Of a stretch of 64,000 bases of DNA, positions 45,330 to 55,288 are shown in pieces (position 1 is the stretch's first letter; every line of letters begins with the position of its first letter). The DNA lies in assembly GCA_947630485.1 (NCBI GenBank), contig CANRHU010000005.1, positions 1 through 64,000 on the forward strand, written 5' to 3'. The stretch comes from an uncultured Lachnospiraceae bacterium. GTDB lineage: Bacteria > Bacillota > Clostridia > Lachnospirales > Lachnospiraceae. The notes under the pieces were generated by a model. That model had not been told where the DNA came from and searched no databases. It saw nothing but the letters and a program-made list of their open reading frames with translations. Both the position numbers and the translations under genes were made by a program.

Positions 45330-45358
45330 ATTGTATATTTAACCATTTGTTTTGTCAA
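45330..45358 (-). promoter_or_regulatory. Promoter of the large transport/mannanase operon
   Basis: TTGACA (45353-45358), a 17-base spacer and TACAAT (45330-45335) on the minus strand, about 50 bases before the start codon. A TTAAGTAT string overlaps the -35 side and also occurs near the lacI promoter. Confidence 0.85.
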
Positions 45359-45606
45359 TACTTAAGTTGGTTTTCAGCACATTGTATATTTATGTGGTAA
45401 TTTTTTGTAGAAAACGCACTATTCATGCAGAGATCCGCTGTCAATTTTCGATTTAAGATGTTCTTGATAAAAAGAACTTTTTGCCGCTTGCATATAGATA
45501 TATATGTTTGGATTTCTTTTACTTAATGCTATATTAATTTCAAACAAAATTAATAACAGAAGATTATATTAAATGCTGACAGTGCTCTGTCATCTCCTTT
45601 CGCACC

Positions 45607-45658
45607 AAAAAACTGGAGCAGGCGAATCCGGATGAGATTCCGGATTCGCCTGCTCCAG
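45607..45658 (-). terminator. Terminator of the LacI-type regulator gene
   Basis: A perfect 19-bp stem (CTGGAGCAGGCGAATCCGG at 45613-45631 with its complement at 45640-45658) and an 8-base loop. It is followed on the minus strand by six T (45612-45607). This is one of the strongest terminators in the window. Confidence 0.93.
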
Positions 45659-45692
45659 GCATCCATTCTGTAACGATAAAGGAATCCTCTTT

Positions 45693-46676
45693 TTAACGCA
45701 CGCTCCCCTTTTCCACAATGAAACCAGAAACCAGGCTGAGCCTTTCGCGTCCGTTTGGCGACTCGATGCGCCTCATAACTTTCCGCAGGGCGGCATCCGC
45801 CATCCAATGCATATCCACCTCGTAGGTGGTGATATCCCGGTTGGGAAGTCCCGGATACAGATAATTGTCAAAACCGACCACCGAGACATCCTCCGGCACG
45901 CGGTATCCGTTCTCCTTCAGAACATCGATCAGATGACTCGCCACCAGATCGCAGTTGCAGACGAACGCCTCCGGCATATGCTCCGGCAGTTTCAGGACGA
46001 TCTCCCCGTCCTCCTTGCGGTCTTCCATCTGCCATTCTTCAAGGAAAAGCAGCTTATGCTCCAGCACGGAACGGCAGAAACCGCAATAGCGATCCATGAT
46101 GCTGCTGGTCGCATGAATAGAACCCACAAACGCCATCTTGCGAAACCCTTTATTATAAAGATATTCCGTCAGAAGATAGGTACCATAGAAGCCATCGGTA
46201 ATCACCGCGTCGTCAGCCACGTCCTTATAATAGAAATCCATCATGATCACCGGCTGCCTGACCCGATTCCGCAGAACCGCTATATATTCTCTGCTGAGCT
46301 CGCCCATGATAATCAGTCCTTCCACCGCATTTTCCTCGACAAAACGCGGCAGAAGCTGATTCCTCTCCGTTTCCCGCTTGAGAATCTCGGCGCTGACCAT
46401 ACAGTTCAGGTCGGATGCGGCCAGCATCAGCTCCTGATACATTTTCCAATAAAATGTGGTGTAGGTCGCCAGATATCTCTCTGAAATAATAACCCCAATA
46501 TTGCGGAGACTGCCGATATTGCGGCGCTCCTGAAAATACCCCATCTCCCTGGCGGTACTGACCACTTTCTCCCGCATCGCGTCGCTCACCCCGCGCTTGC
46601 CCGTCAGCGCATTGTGCACGGTGACCGCACTGACCCCCAGTTGATCCGCTATGTCCTGCATTCGAACCTTCGCCAT
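45693..46676 (-). CDS. LacI-family transcription regulator of the mannan region
   Basis: The 327-residue protein starts with the LacI helix-turn-helix and hinge (MQDIADQLGVSAVTVHNALTGKRGVSDAMREKV). The sensor domain of periplasmic-binding fold follows (IGVIISERYLATYTTFYWKMY ... VVGFDNYLYPGLPNRDITTYEVD). The ATG at 46676 is chosen because the DNA-binding domain begins there and GGGGGAT precedes it; the longer frame adds 76 unrelated residues. It lies between the transport operon and the adhesin, with its own promoter and terminator. By position it controls the transport operon and perhaps the intracellular mannan operon; the inducer is unknown. The hinge lacks the classic YxPN motif (GYFQERR instead), so DNA bending may differ. 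Confidence 0.92.
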   Translation of the reverse strand: MAKVRMQDIADQLGVSAVTVHNALTGKRGVSDAMREKVVSTAREMGYFQERRNIGSLRNIGVIISERYLATYTTFYWKMYQELMLAASDLNCMVSAEILKRETERNQLLPRFVEENAVEGLIIMGELSREYIAVLRNRVRQPVIMMDFYYKDVADDAVITDGFYGTYLLTEYLYNKGFRKMAFVGSIHATSSIMDRYCGFCRSVLEHKLLFLEEWQMEDRKEDGEIVLKLPEHMPEAFVCNCDLVASHLIDVLKENGYRVPEDVSVVGFDNYLYPGLPNRDITTYEVDMHWMADAALRKVMRRIESPNGRERLSLVSGFIVEKGSVR

Positions 46677-46754
46677 AAAATATCCCCCATACCATACCAT
46701 CCGACCCGGCCCGCCCGAAGCGCGAACTCCAGAATCGATACTTAATTTGCTTAA

Positions 46755-46783
46755 ATTATAGCTTAAAGGTGCATTCTTGTCAA
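46755..46783 (-). promoter_or_regulatory. Promoter of the LacI-type regulator
   Basis: TTGACA (46778-46783), a 17-base spacer and TATAAT (46755-46760) on the minus strand, a perfect consensus. A TTTAAGC direct repeat flanks the -10 box (CTTTAAGC-TATAA-TTTAAGC) and may be an operator. Confidence 0.9.
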
Positions 46784-46838
46784 ATATATCCTCACAGGCG
46801 ATGCAAAATACGCTGCGGATTGCCTCTTCCGGGCATGC

Positions 46839-46863
46839 AAAAAGCGTGCCGCCGGCACGCTTT
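46839..46863 (-). terminator. Terminator of the giant adhesin gene
   Basis: AAGCGTGCC and GGCACGCTT pair with a 3-base loop. On the minus strand the stem is followed by TTTG. It is 52 bases after the adhesin stop and overlaps no gene. Confidence 0.85.
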
Positions 46864-46914
46864 CCGCATGGAAACGATATAATAAAATCACTGACTGTCC
46901 GCACACTTTATTGC

Positions 46915-49900
46915 CTATGCGTCTTCCTCATTTTTCCTGCGCCCGAGGATTCCGAATATTCCCATCATTCCCAGCGCTACCAGGCCAAACAGAGCCGCCG
47001 CGCCGACCGGCTTCTCATCTCCGGTCATCGGGGCCATGAAGGCCAACGGCACATCCTCATCCAGGATCGTCTCGAGGCCTGACAGAGGCGTCGGCTCATC
47101 CGGGATATTGGTAACAGGCGTCGTGGGCGTCGGAGGATTGCTGCTCGGATACTCCGGCGTCGCGGGCGGCGTGTAGCTCGGCGGAGGAGGATTGTCTCCT
47201 GGCGGAGGAGGATTGTCGCTTGGCGGCGGAGGATTATCGCTTGGCGGAGGAGGATTGTCTCCTCCGTGATGGTTCGTAACCGAAACTACCGCCGTCTGGT
47301 CTGCCTGAATCTGCCCGGCCGCTTCCGCGGCGCCGGTCTCTCCGTAATCCGCATAGTAGCCCTCCGGTATCTCTTTCTCCGAAACCGTATATTGAGTTCC
47401 GGCCAGGAGATTGGTAATGGTTCGCTTTTCATCCGCCTTTAAGGCAAGATCATCGATGCTCCCCTCGTACAGCTCCCCGGATTTTGTAAGCTTAAGCACA
47501 CGCTCCTGACCGTCAACCAGAACCTTCATCTCGCTCGCGTACGGGTGCCGGAATGTCACGTCAAAATGGAATTCCGTGTTTTTCTCTTCCTCCGACAGCG
47601 GCTCGCCCGTATCCGACACAACCGTTTTTCTCAGCTCCAGACTGCCGGTATCGATGCGGTTTTCCGTTTCTACGACGACAACCGTATTTATCTGAATCTT
47701 CCCCGTATTGCAGTTCTCAAGCACCTCGTCTTCATCGGTCTTGCCGTTTGCGTTTTGATCCGGAAGCAGTACCCGGTAGGACTCGGTATAATCTTCCTGA
47801 GCTTTCTCTTTCACCGTAAAGTCAGCATCTGCCGGCAGACCAGGGATTCGGAGTGACTCGCCGTCCTGCAGGGTAACACTGGCAACGCCGTTTACAAAGT
47901 CCACTTTTTCGTATGTCACTTCTCCGGCGCTGTCCGTCCTCACCGCGTCATACTGCCCGTTATGAAGCTGACGGCCGTTCGCCGGCTTCACTTCAACCGT
48001 AAATTCAAATTCGGGCAGTTCGGCAAGCTTCACTCCTTCCGGAACAACGACACGTTTCCTCAGTTCCAAATCTCCGGCATCATACCGATTCTGGAACACC
48101 ACGCTGTTTTCACCCTCGGTCAGCTCGAAGCCGGCCGATTTGCTCTCCAATAAAGACCCTCTGTCATTGTATCCGACATAAACAGCATCCGCACAGTTAT
48201 GCGCTTCCTCCCCGCCTAACTCTACAATCTCGCACGTTACACCGCTCTCAAGATTCAGAAGGATAACGGGAAAGCTCATATAGGCCGTAACCTTGACCGT
48301 ATCCTTATTACCATCCCGATCAAGATCGACGTCAAGATTAACATCAACGTCTTTCTTCACGAAGGACGGATCAACATTCACATTGACCGAATACAGACCG
48401 GAAGCATCCGGGGTCAAGGCGGTAGTTTCCTGGGCATCTCCAACCAGAGCCTGCAAAGACTCCGGTGTATAGGTTTTTCCATCCTTTTTGAGGCGGATCT
48501 GGAACGTAACGTCCTTATCCGTATCCTCATCCTGTCTTCCGTATGTCTTCACAATCTTGGCAAGCACCAGATTGCTGATCGGAGTATTCTTGATCCTGAT
48601 CGTAGTACCGTCCACTTCAATCTCCGGCCTGTAACCGCCGATTGTCGCAAACTCGCTGACAGCTTCGGCAAATGTAAGCATCGACGCATACATCGCATCA
48701 TCTACTTCCATTCTGCCTGTTTCTCCTCCGTATGATCCTTCCTCAAACATGCGTTTGAACAGGTCTGCCAGCTGTATTTTCTGCTCCGTCTCCTGGTTCT
48801 TTCCCATCTCGTCTTCCGATGTATCGGACGGCATGATCTCCTCAAAATAGTAGTAATAAAGATTGCCTTCTGCATCCTTCTTCAGGAAATCGCGGAAGGT
48901 CACCGAATTCCATGCCTTCTGCATCGGGGTCCGCCTCAGTACGAGAGAGAATATCGGTTCGCGGTCTTCTACGTTCTCAGCGCCCCAGTCAATATCCGCA
49001 TACTTTGGATCATTCCAGTCCGCAACCATCTGGGCGTTCCCATTTTCAGGTTCCCTCTTCTCAGGATCGATTCCGGCCCCGTTAAGCAGCTGTATCCCGC
49101 CGTTATACGCCATAAGCTTTATTCCGGCAGCATTATTCGACGCACTTTCTGTTCCTGTCGTACCGCTCGTGCTTTTCCTGACGCCGCGATATACATTGAT
49201 AACCACTTCTGTCGGAATCTTGAGACTCTGAAGCTGTTCTTCGGTAAGCTCTCCGTATTCCCACTCTTTCTGCAGTGTCATCTCAATTTCTTCCTGGTCG
49301 CCGATCCTCAAAGTACCGTTCGTACCGATCGCGCCGCCGCTGGTCGCCGATTTGTTGCCTGTCATCTTGACAGCATATTCTTTGGTCGGTTCTTCAAGAT
49401 CCGTATAAATCTTTAACGTGCTGTTATCCCACGAATGAATATCGTCGAGATGGTTTACCGGCACCTCTTTTCCGCTGTCCACATACTTCCAATGGTACGG
49501 ACGCTGTTCCCCGTCGAAAGAAGTGAACCGTATATTATCATTGCTGACATTCACCCAGCCGCCCATGCCGCCGATCTGTATGAAATTGACATAGATGTCA
49601 TATTTCTTTCCATTCACAGTATTGTCGTAGATCGCGCCGCCATTCTTCATATAGATGTAATCCTTGGAAGAGGGGCACGCGGCAATCGCGCCGCCGTTGG
49701 AAGCAGCCGTATTACCGGTAATCTCGACGTTGGTCAGATAAAGACCTCCGACCTTGTGCTCCTCATTGTCCTTCCAGCCGTTGACATAGATTCCGCCGCC
49801 GCCGTACAGACCGCCTGTCGGCGTATGAGAATAGCACTCATTATAGCTGATTTCGCCGGCGCTAATATGTGCCTCGCAGTCAGCCTGGATATAAATGCCT

Positions 49901-52900
49901 CCGCCCTGACCTGTAGCGATATTCTTAACAATGCTTCCGCCATTCATATGAAATTGGGGCGTTCCGTCTGAATAGGCCGTATTCTCAGCGCCGACGCCGA
50001 CCCCGCCGCCATTGCCGCCGCGGGTGCTGTACTGACTGGCCGTATTCCCGCGGATTGTACCGCCTTTCATAATGAAGTCACCGCCATAGCTGACAAACAC
50101 GCCGCCGCCGGATGACGTCCAGTTCTTGACGGAGCTCGCCGTATTCTCCTCGATCGTGCCATCCTCCATCGTAAACGTTCCTCTGCTGATAGCTACGCCG
50201 CCGCCGAACACCGCGCTGTTGTTCTTAATCTCGCCGCCATTCATTTTTACCTTTGCGCCCGCTCCTGTGATATAGAGAGCGCCGCCGCCTATATTGGGGT
50301 TTTTCGAGGTATCGCGCACGTTATTCTGAAGGGTTACATTCTTCAGGGTCAGATTACCGCTCACCTCGATCATAGCCGCCTCAGCCGTTACCGCGCTGTC
50401 CGCGTAACCGCCGTCTATCGTCATATTTTCAAGGGTCAGCTCCTTGGTCGCCTTGATCATAGTTCCCCGGTAGCTGCTCTCGCGCACCAGACGCACGCCC
50501 TCCGGCCATGTGGCGATATCCTTAAAATCATCCTCCGTAAGAGCATTCATCAGATAAATGTCCTTTACGGCGTGCTTCTTACTGTCCTTTCCCTCACCGT
50601 TGATCCAATCAATCGCTTTCTTCAGGGATTTGAGCGGTTTATCTACCGTAAATCCATCATTTTCATCACTATCGACGCCTTTCGGATCGACGTACAGGAA
50701 GCGCTCGCCGGCCTCTACCTTGCACAGCACCACCGCCTTGTCAAATTCGGCATTCTTATCCTTATCCGGATCATCGACCAGGTCAAAAATGACGAAGGGA
50801 CTTTTCGGCTTGGACGACCACGTAACCTCCGGAAGCTTCTCTATCTTGCCGCGGATGATCGGGATCGGATCCGGTTCCGAATTCTCATCTGTCCATTCAC
50901 TTGTCGTGATACCTGAGGTCCAGGAGGATATCGTCACTTTATCTGCTTTGAATCCTTCCTTCGCCGTCAGATATGCCCCCCTTATCATGGAGACAATCTT
51001 AATCTCGTCGACAGTGTTCGAAAGATAAATAGCTGATTTACCATCCCAGGTTGTCATTGACTTGCTGCTGACTCCAAGGGACAGCGTATTCACATGCGCA
51101 TTCACATTCAGTATTCCTTTGTTGAATATACGGATTGCCCCTGTAATCTTCCCGTTGATATCCACGGTTCCGCCATTCGTCAGAGGAGCCGAAAGACTTG
51201 TTCCGCCGTCCGCTAACGCGATATCTCCGTCAAGCACCAGATGGGCGCCTTCCGCGACATTGATCTTATATGCGTTGTCCGTATTGGCCAGGATGCTGCC
51301 TGTGCCTTTCAGCGTCAGCGTTCCGCTCTTTACATTCAGTACGCTGTCGCCGTTGCCGATCCTGAGACCGGTCCCCTTTATGGCCGCGCCGTTCAGATCA
51401 ATCGTGACGTCCTTGTTGATGGAAAGCCTCTCTGTCGGAATCTGTCTGCGCTCCTGATTCAGCACGATAATATCTCCCGGCTGCGCGGCCTCAATCGCCC
51501 CTTTAAGCGTAGTGAACGTCCCATCGCCGATTTTCGCCAGCCAGTTGGCCTCGGCCGACATAACAAGCAGACTCTTTGTAGTGGTGGTTTTCCCGCTGAT
51601 TGTATCCTCAAACACATTCGTACCGGTGTTCAGCCATCCATAGTCGGTGAAATCCTTTTCTCCGTCAGTCATGTCCGCAGGAGCCAGGATATCCGCGGTT
51701 CCATTACTATAAATCATGACATCATACGCCACATTGGTGCCTTCCGCGATCTTATTGTCATACACCGCGCCGGATGTCATCTTAAAGACCGCATTTGCAG
51801 GCACATAGATGCCGCCCGCGCCCTGCGTGGCCTTTCCGAGGAGCGTATTTTCCTTAATTACGGTGTCCTCAACCGTAACCGTCTTATCGGCATAGATACC
51901 GCCCGCATTATTGCCGGAATTTCCGCTGATCGTACATCCCTTGACGTTCACGCCGCCCGCACTGAGCGCATAGATACCTCCCGCGTAACGTCCGATGTTG
52001 CCTGTGAGCTTCGTGTTTACGATATCCGCCGCGCCGCCTTCCACCGTTATCGTCGCGCCGTTTGTGCCGTCTGTAACCTTGTTGCCGGTAAATTCACTGT
52101 CCTCCACCAGTTTCTGACCGGAACCCGTAAAGTGAAGCACCGAGCGCTTGTAGAGGCTGTAACCCTTCACCGTGTTGTCGCTGACCTTCATCCCCTTAAT
52201 CGTCACCGGAGCGGACGACGATATATTGATCAGATCGCCGCTGCTTGCAAGCTCGTGATTCTCTACGGTCACATTGGTAAGGGAACAACTCTGCGGGGCG
52301 CTGATCTGAATTCCTTCATTATTCCCCGAGAATGTCACGCCGTCCAAAGCCAGGCTGTTTGCACCGGACACATAAAGACTTCCGCCCGTGCTCCTGGATA
52401 TATTGCTGCTGATCTCTACATTCTTAAGCGCCACGTTTCCTCCGGAGACTTCAAACACATACGTACCGGAGCTTGCCGTGTCAACACTGTTGCCGTTGAT
52501 CTCAGAATCCGTCAGATTCAGGGTAGAATCCTTGGAGCAGACCGCACCGCCTTTGTAATCCACATAGTTATCCAGAATCTTTAAGCCGTTGCCGTTCAGA
52601 ACAGCGCCGTTCTGCAGATAAACCGTACCCGTGTTGGTGTTTGACGCTTTGCTGGACCGCTGTTTCATATAATCGGACCGGTTGCCGGAAATCGTACAGT
52701 CGTTCATTGTCAATTCCGCGCCGTCCACCGCAAGACCTATTCCGTAAATCCTGTAATCGCCGACATTGTCCGAAATGGTACAGCCGGTCATGGTCACATC
52801 GCTTCCTCCGGAAACATACACGCCGAGGCCATAGAGGTTGCTTTCACCTGACGCGGAACCTTCGATCCGGTTGTCCGTAATCGTAACACTGTTGACCGTG

Positions 52901-55137
52901 ACATTGGCCGCCCCTTCGATATGCAGACCCATGCCGTTCTTGACGGTCCTCCAGTTATTTTGGGCCGCCGCGCGCACCATATAGCCGCCGCGGAGGATAC
53001 CGTTGTTGATCACTACCGTGCCGCCGCTGATCGAGTATACGCTGTCGTTCGCCTTGCCGGCTTCAATGATGTAGCCATCCATGTCCAGCGTATAGCTCTT
53101 CCCCTTCGACATGATATTTTCCTTCACATCCGTCAGCAGATGAATCACCGTGCTGTCCGCCGCAGCTCCGGCCGGCACTTGATCTATCGCTTCCTGCAGG
53201 GAGAAATAGGTGGCAAACGTACCGTCAGCGCCGGTAAGCACTGCCGCGGCGTTTTCCGCGTTAATCATGGCAAGCAGTTCATCCGCGTTGATACCGGCCA
53301 GTTTCTCTTCCAGTTCTTTCAGCTTGGCTATCTCATCCGGATTTTCCTTATCAAAAGCAGTCCTCGCGGCCTCCGGCAGCCCGTCATAGGCTTCGCGGGT
53401 CTCCGCCGTCTCTTCCTTTACTTCCGTTATATATGCGATAAATTTCTCTACGATCGCCTGTCGGGATTCGAGAGACGCGTTGCTGCCGCCCATCGCGTCC
53501 GCAAAGGAGCTGCGCGCAGCCGACGTTTCCTCCTCAGTACCGGGTTCAGACATTCCCGGAAGCGCAAAGGTCTGCATCCCACCCAACGTATTTCCTATTG
53601 TCGAGATACCTGAATCAGAGGCGTCAGACTCCCCGTCTGTCTCCTCATCGGTAATCTCCGCAATCACGCTCTCTTCCGCCACGGATATCTCCTCCGCAGA
53701 CGGAAGCGCCCCGATCATCTCAAGCACGGCCTGCATCAGTTCGGAGTAATCTTCCTCCACGCCGAGCAGCTTTGCCGGGATAGAGACAGCGCGGGCATAT
53801 GCCATTCCATCGTCGATGGACAGGGCCGGATAGATTTTCTCCTCCGCGTTATGCGTATTCGAATTGGAAAGCAGCACTTTGTACTGCGCCCGTTCCTCTT
53901 CGGACAGTTCGGCTAACGGATCGTATTCCCCGCCCCCCCGGAAGGCGCCCGCGGCACCGCCGCCTGAACCGCCTCCTGAGAGCGACCCGGACGAAGTTCC
54001 GTTGGAAGGGGTCGCCGGTTCCGGTTCCGATTCCGATTCCTCCTTCGGCATCGGCTGCGCTGCCAGAGGAACCTGGTCATTCGCGATTTCCACAGACGGC
54101 TGCGTAGAAATGGGTTCCGAAGCCGGCTCCGTGCCTGTGTCGTCTTCGTCAGCCCCTGAATCGGCTTCCGGCGCCGTCTCATTGTCCCCAAAATCCTGCT
54201 CATCCGCGTCCAACTGCTGGGAGGACACCCCATTCGCTTCCTGCCCGGAGCCGTACGCTTCATTCTCCGGCGCCGGGCTCTGCGGCCCCTCCGTCTGCTT
54301 CTCGGTTTCTCCGTCTGCTTCTTCTGTATTCGTCTCGGAGCCTGTCGGTTCAGAGACGTCGTCTGACGGCATCACTTCCTCCGTCTCATCGGATTCCGAT
54401 GTCTCGTCTTCCTGCAGCCCATCATCCGCGGGCATATCGCCGTCAAGGACATCGTCTTCGTCTGTTTCGGAACCCATCCCACCGGCCGGATTGCCGTCCG
54501 CGTCTGTCTCCATTTTCTCTCCGCCGATGATATTGCCGTCCGCGTCCGTCTCCAGCACGTCTTCGCCAATGATATTGCCGTCGGCGTCTGTCTCCTTAAC
54601 GACGCTTCCGCCCGCTCCGAGGCCTGCGCCGCCTGCGCCAAAGCCCGCGCCGTACGCCTCCTCCGCCGGCATCGCGGATTTCACCTGCACGATCTGGGTT
54701 ATATAATTTCCGATCTGCGCGCGGAACGCCATTGTCTCTTCACCCGCATTGATGAAGAGCAGGATCACGCGGTCTGTCCCCGCATGATAAAGTACGCGCA
54801 CCTCCGCGCCGTCCGCGGGCAAAAGCTCCCACGGACGCACCGACAATTCATAAACCTCGTCGGTATCGGATCCCAGAAGTTTACGGTATTCCCCAAGACT
54901 GTTCTGATCTTCCTCCGCCGCGAGCCACCCAAAATCAAACAAATCGCCGGACTCCTTTGCCGCCGTAATCGCATCCTGAAGCTCCTGCTCGTCGATCACG
55001 TAGCGGACAGCAGAGGCGCTCTCGGCAGCATACGCCGTACCCAGTCCGGCGGTCATCACGTTCGTGGCGACCATCGCCAGGGACAGCAGGAATGCTCCCA
55101 ACCTCCGATAATTCTTTTTCACCCGCGTTAACAGCAT
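46915..55137 (-). CDS. Giant wall-anchored adhesin (2740 residues) with beta-helix and Cna-B-like domains
   Basis: The order below uses approximate residue numbers. A signal peptide (to AYA-AE near 39) and a small N-terminal domain are followed by ETDADGN repeats (about 180-216). A very acidic Ser/Glu/Asp/Pro-rich stalk runs over about 220-430. Three parallel beta-helix regions are at 640-1160, 1200-1420 and 1480-1860 (GGIYA, NNSAVFGGGVAI and ENTA-type rungs). A mixed domain is at 1900-2180, and three Cna-B/DUF7601-like domains are at 2190-2620. A PPPPSDN stalk and a sorting signal with APMTG (47021-47035), a helix and an RRKNEEDA tail complete it. APMTG replaces LPxTG. The start at 55137 is set by GAGAGGAAAG and the signal peptide. 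By position it may bind mannan or host glycans (inference). Confidence 0.9.
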   Translation of the reverse strand: MLLTRVKKNYRRLGAFLLSLAMVATNVMTAGLGTAYAAESASAVRYVIDEQELQDAITAAKESGDLFDFGWLAAEEDQNSLGEYRKLLGSDTDEVYELSVRPWELLPADGAEVRVLYHAGTDRVILLFINAGEETMAFRAQIGNYITQIVQVKSAMPAEEAYGAGFGAGGAGLGAGGSVVKETDADGNIIGEDVLETDADGNIIGGEKMETDADGNPAGGMGSETDEDDVLDGDMPADDGLQEDETSESDETEEVMPSDDVSEPTGSETNTEEADGETEKQTEGPQSPAPENEAYGSGQEANGVSSQQLDADEQDFGDNETAPEADSGADEDDTGTEPASEPISTQPSVEIANDQVPLAAQPMPKEESESEPEPATPSNGTSSGSLSGGGSGGGAAGAFRGGGEYDPLAELSEEERAQYKVLLSNSNTHNAEEKIYPALSIDDGMAYARAVSIPAKLLGVEEDYSELMQAVLEMIGALPSAEEISVAEESVIAEITDEETDGESDASDSGISTIGNTLGGMQTFALPGMSEPGTEEETSAARSSFADAMGGSNASLESRQAIVEKFIAYITEVKEETAETREAYDGLPEAARTAFDKENPDEIAKLKELEEKLAGINADELLAMINAENAAAVLTGADGTFATYFSLQEAIDQVPAGAAADSTVIHLLTDVKENIMSKGKSYTLDMDGYIIEAGKANDSVYSISGGTVVINNGILRGGYMVRAAAQNNWRTVKNGMGLHIEGAANVTVNSVTITDNRIEGSASGESNLYGLGVYVSGGSDVTMTGCTISDNVGDYRIYGIGLAVDGAELTMNDCTISGNRSDYMKQRSSKASNTNTGTVYLQNGAVLNGNGLKILDNYVDYKGGAVCSKDSTLNLTDSEINGNSVDTASSGTYVFEVSGGNVALKNVEISSNISRSTGGSLYVSGANSLALDGVTFSGNNEGIQISAPQSCSLTNVTVENHELASSGDLINISSSAPVTIKGMKVSDNTVKGYSLYKRSVLHFTGSGQKLVEDSEFTGNKVTDGTNGATITVEGGAADIVNTKLTGNIGRYAGGIYALSAGGVNVKGCTISGNSGNNAGGIYADKTVTVEDTVIKENTLLGKATQGAGGIYVPANAVFKMTSGAVYDNKIAEGTNVAYDVMIYSNGTADILAPADMTDGEKDFTDYGWLNTGTNVFEDTISGKTTTTKSLLVMSAEANWLAKIGDGTFTTLKGAIEAAQPGDIIVLNQERRQIPTERLSINKDVTIDLNGAAIKGTGLRIGNGDSVLNVKSGTLTLKGTGSILANTDNAYKINVAEGAHLVLDGDIALADGGTSLSAPLTNGGTVDINGKITGAIRIFNKGILNVNAHVNTLSLGVSSKSMTTWDGKSAIYLSNTVDEIKIVSMIRGAYLTAKEGFKADKVTISSWTSGITTSEWTDENSEPDPIPIIRGKIEKLPEVTWSSKPKSPFVIFDLVDDPDKDKNAEFDKAVVLCKVEAGERFLYVDPKGVDSDENDGFTVDKPLKSLKKAIDWINGEGKDSKKHAVKDIYLMNALTEDDFKDIATWPEGVRLVRESSYRGTMIKATKELTLENMTIDGGYADSAVTAEAAMIEVSGNLTLKNVTLQNNVRDTSKNPNIGGGALYITGAGAKVKMNGGEIKNNSAVFGGGVAISRGTFTMEDGTIEENTASSVKNWTSSGGGVFVSYGGDFIMKGGTIRGNTASQYSTRGGNGGGVGVGAENTAYSDGTPQFHMNGGSIVKNIATGQGGGIYIQADCEAHISAGEISYNECYSHTPTGGLYGGGGIYVNGWKDNEEHKVGGLYLTNVEITGNTAASNGGAIAACPSSKDYIYMKNGGAIYDNTVNGKKYDIYVNFIQIGGMGGWVNVSNDNIRFTSFDGEQRPYHWKYVDSGKEVPVNHLDDIHSWDNSTLKIYTDLEEPTKEYAVKMTGNKSATSGGAIGTNGTLRIGDQEEIEMTLQKEWEYGELTEEQLQSLKIPTEVVINVYRGVRKSTSGTTGTESASNNAAGIKLMAYNGGIQLLNGAGIDPEKREPENGNAQMVADWNDPKYADIDWGAENVEDREPIFSLVLRRTPMQKAWNSVTFRDFLKKDAEGNLYYYYFEEIMPSDTSEDEMGKNQETEQKIQLADLFKRMFEEGSYGGETGRMEVDDAMYASMLTFAEAVSEFATIGGYRPEIEVDGTTIRIKNTPISNLVLAKIVKTYGRQDEDTDKDVTFQIRLKKDGKTYTPESLQALVGDAQETTALTPDASGLYSVNVNVDPSFVKKDVDVNLDVDLDRDGNKDTVKVTAYMSFPVILLNLESGVTCEIVELGGEEAHNCADAVYVGYNDRGSLLESKSAGFELTEGENSVVFQNRYDAGDLELRKRVVVPEGVKLAELPEFEFTVEVKPANGRQLHNGQYDAVRTDSAGEVTYEKVDFVNGVASVTLQDGESLRIPGLPADADFTVKEKAQEDYTESYRVLLPDQNANGKTDEDEVLENCNTGKIQINTVVVVETENRIDTGSLELRKTVVSDTGEPLSEEEKNTEFHFDVTFRHPYASEMKVLVDGQERVLKLTKSGELYEGSIDDLALKADEKRTITNLLAGTQYTVSEKEIPEGYYADYGETGAAEAAGQIQADQTAVVSVTNHHGGDNPPPPSDNPPPPSDNPPPPGDNPPPPSYTPPATPEYPSSNPPTPTTPVTNIPDEPTPLSGLETILDEDVPLAFMAPMTGDEKPVGAAALFGLVALGMMGIFGILGRRKNEEDA
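47180..47263 (-). repeat. 21-bp repeats coding the PPPPSDN wall-spanning stalk
   Basis: Four near-identical 21-base units (GGCGGAGGAGGATTGTCTCCT type) encode NPPPPSD heptapeptides just before the sorting signal of the adhesin. Confidence 0.85.
54488..54595 (-). repeat. 42-bp repeats coding ETDADGN motifs in the adhesin
   Basis: Three units with a 42-base period (ATTGCCGTCCGCGTCTGTCTCC at about 54491, 54533 and 54575, with small changes) encode ETDADGNIIG-type stretches of 14 residues. The D-A-D-G-N core resembles calcium-binding loops. Confidence 0.85.
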
Positions 55138-55214
55138 TATACTTTCCTCTCTTTCTGCTCTAAATGCAGCAGCCATGTTTGTTCATAAAGCAGATACCCC
55201 TTGTTATGGGTATG

Positions 55215-55250
55215 ATTATAACATGCATGGTATCTCGCAATGTATCTCGC
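55215..55250 (-). promoter_or_regulatory. Adhesin promoter: extended -10 with upstream direct repeat
   Basis: On the minus strand TGTTATAAT (TATAAT at 55215-55220) is an extended -10 box with no good -35. In the -35 area a perfect 9-base direct repeat GCGAGATAC occurs twice with a 12-base period (55242-55250 and 55230-55238). This layout suggests a promoter that needs an activator, for example a response regulator (inference). Confidence 0.6.
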
Positions 55251-55288
55251 CAGCTTCTTTTTGAGATGTTTTTTTATTTTTTTCTTTC

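Larger units (their letters stand above)
45280..45692. other. AT-rich control region upstream of importer 2
   Basis: There is no gene here. The region is far more AT-rich than its neighbours. It holds the importer promoter, a perfect 12-base direct repeat (ATTGTATATTTA at 45330-45341 and 45381-45392, the first containing the -10 box) and the lacI terminator. The repeat may be a duplicated promoter element or protein site. Confidence 0.7.

Noticed and set aside
45550-45807. 85-codon minus-strand open frame at the end of lacI
   Set aside because: It overlaps the regulator in another frame and crosses its strong terminator.
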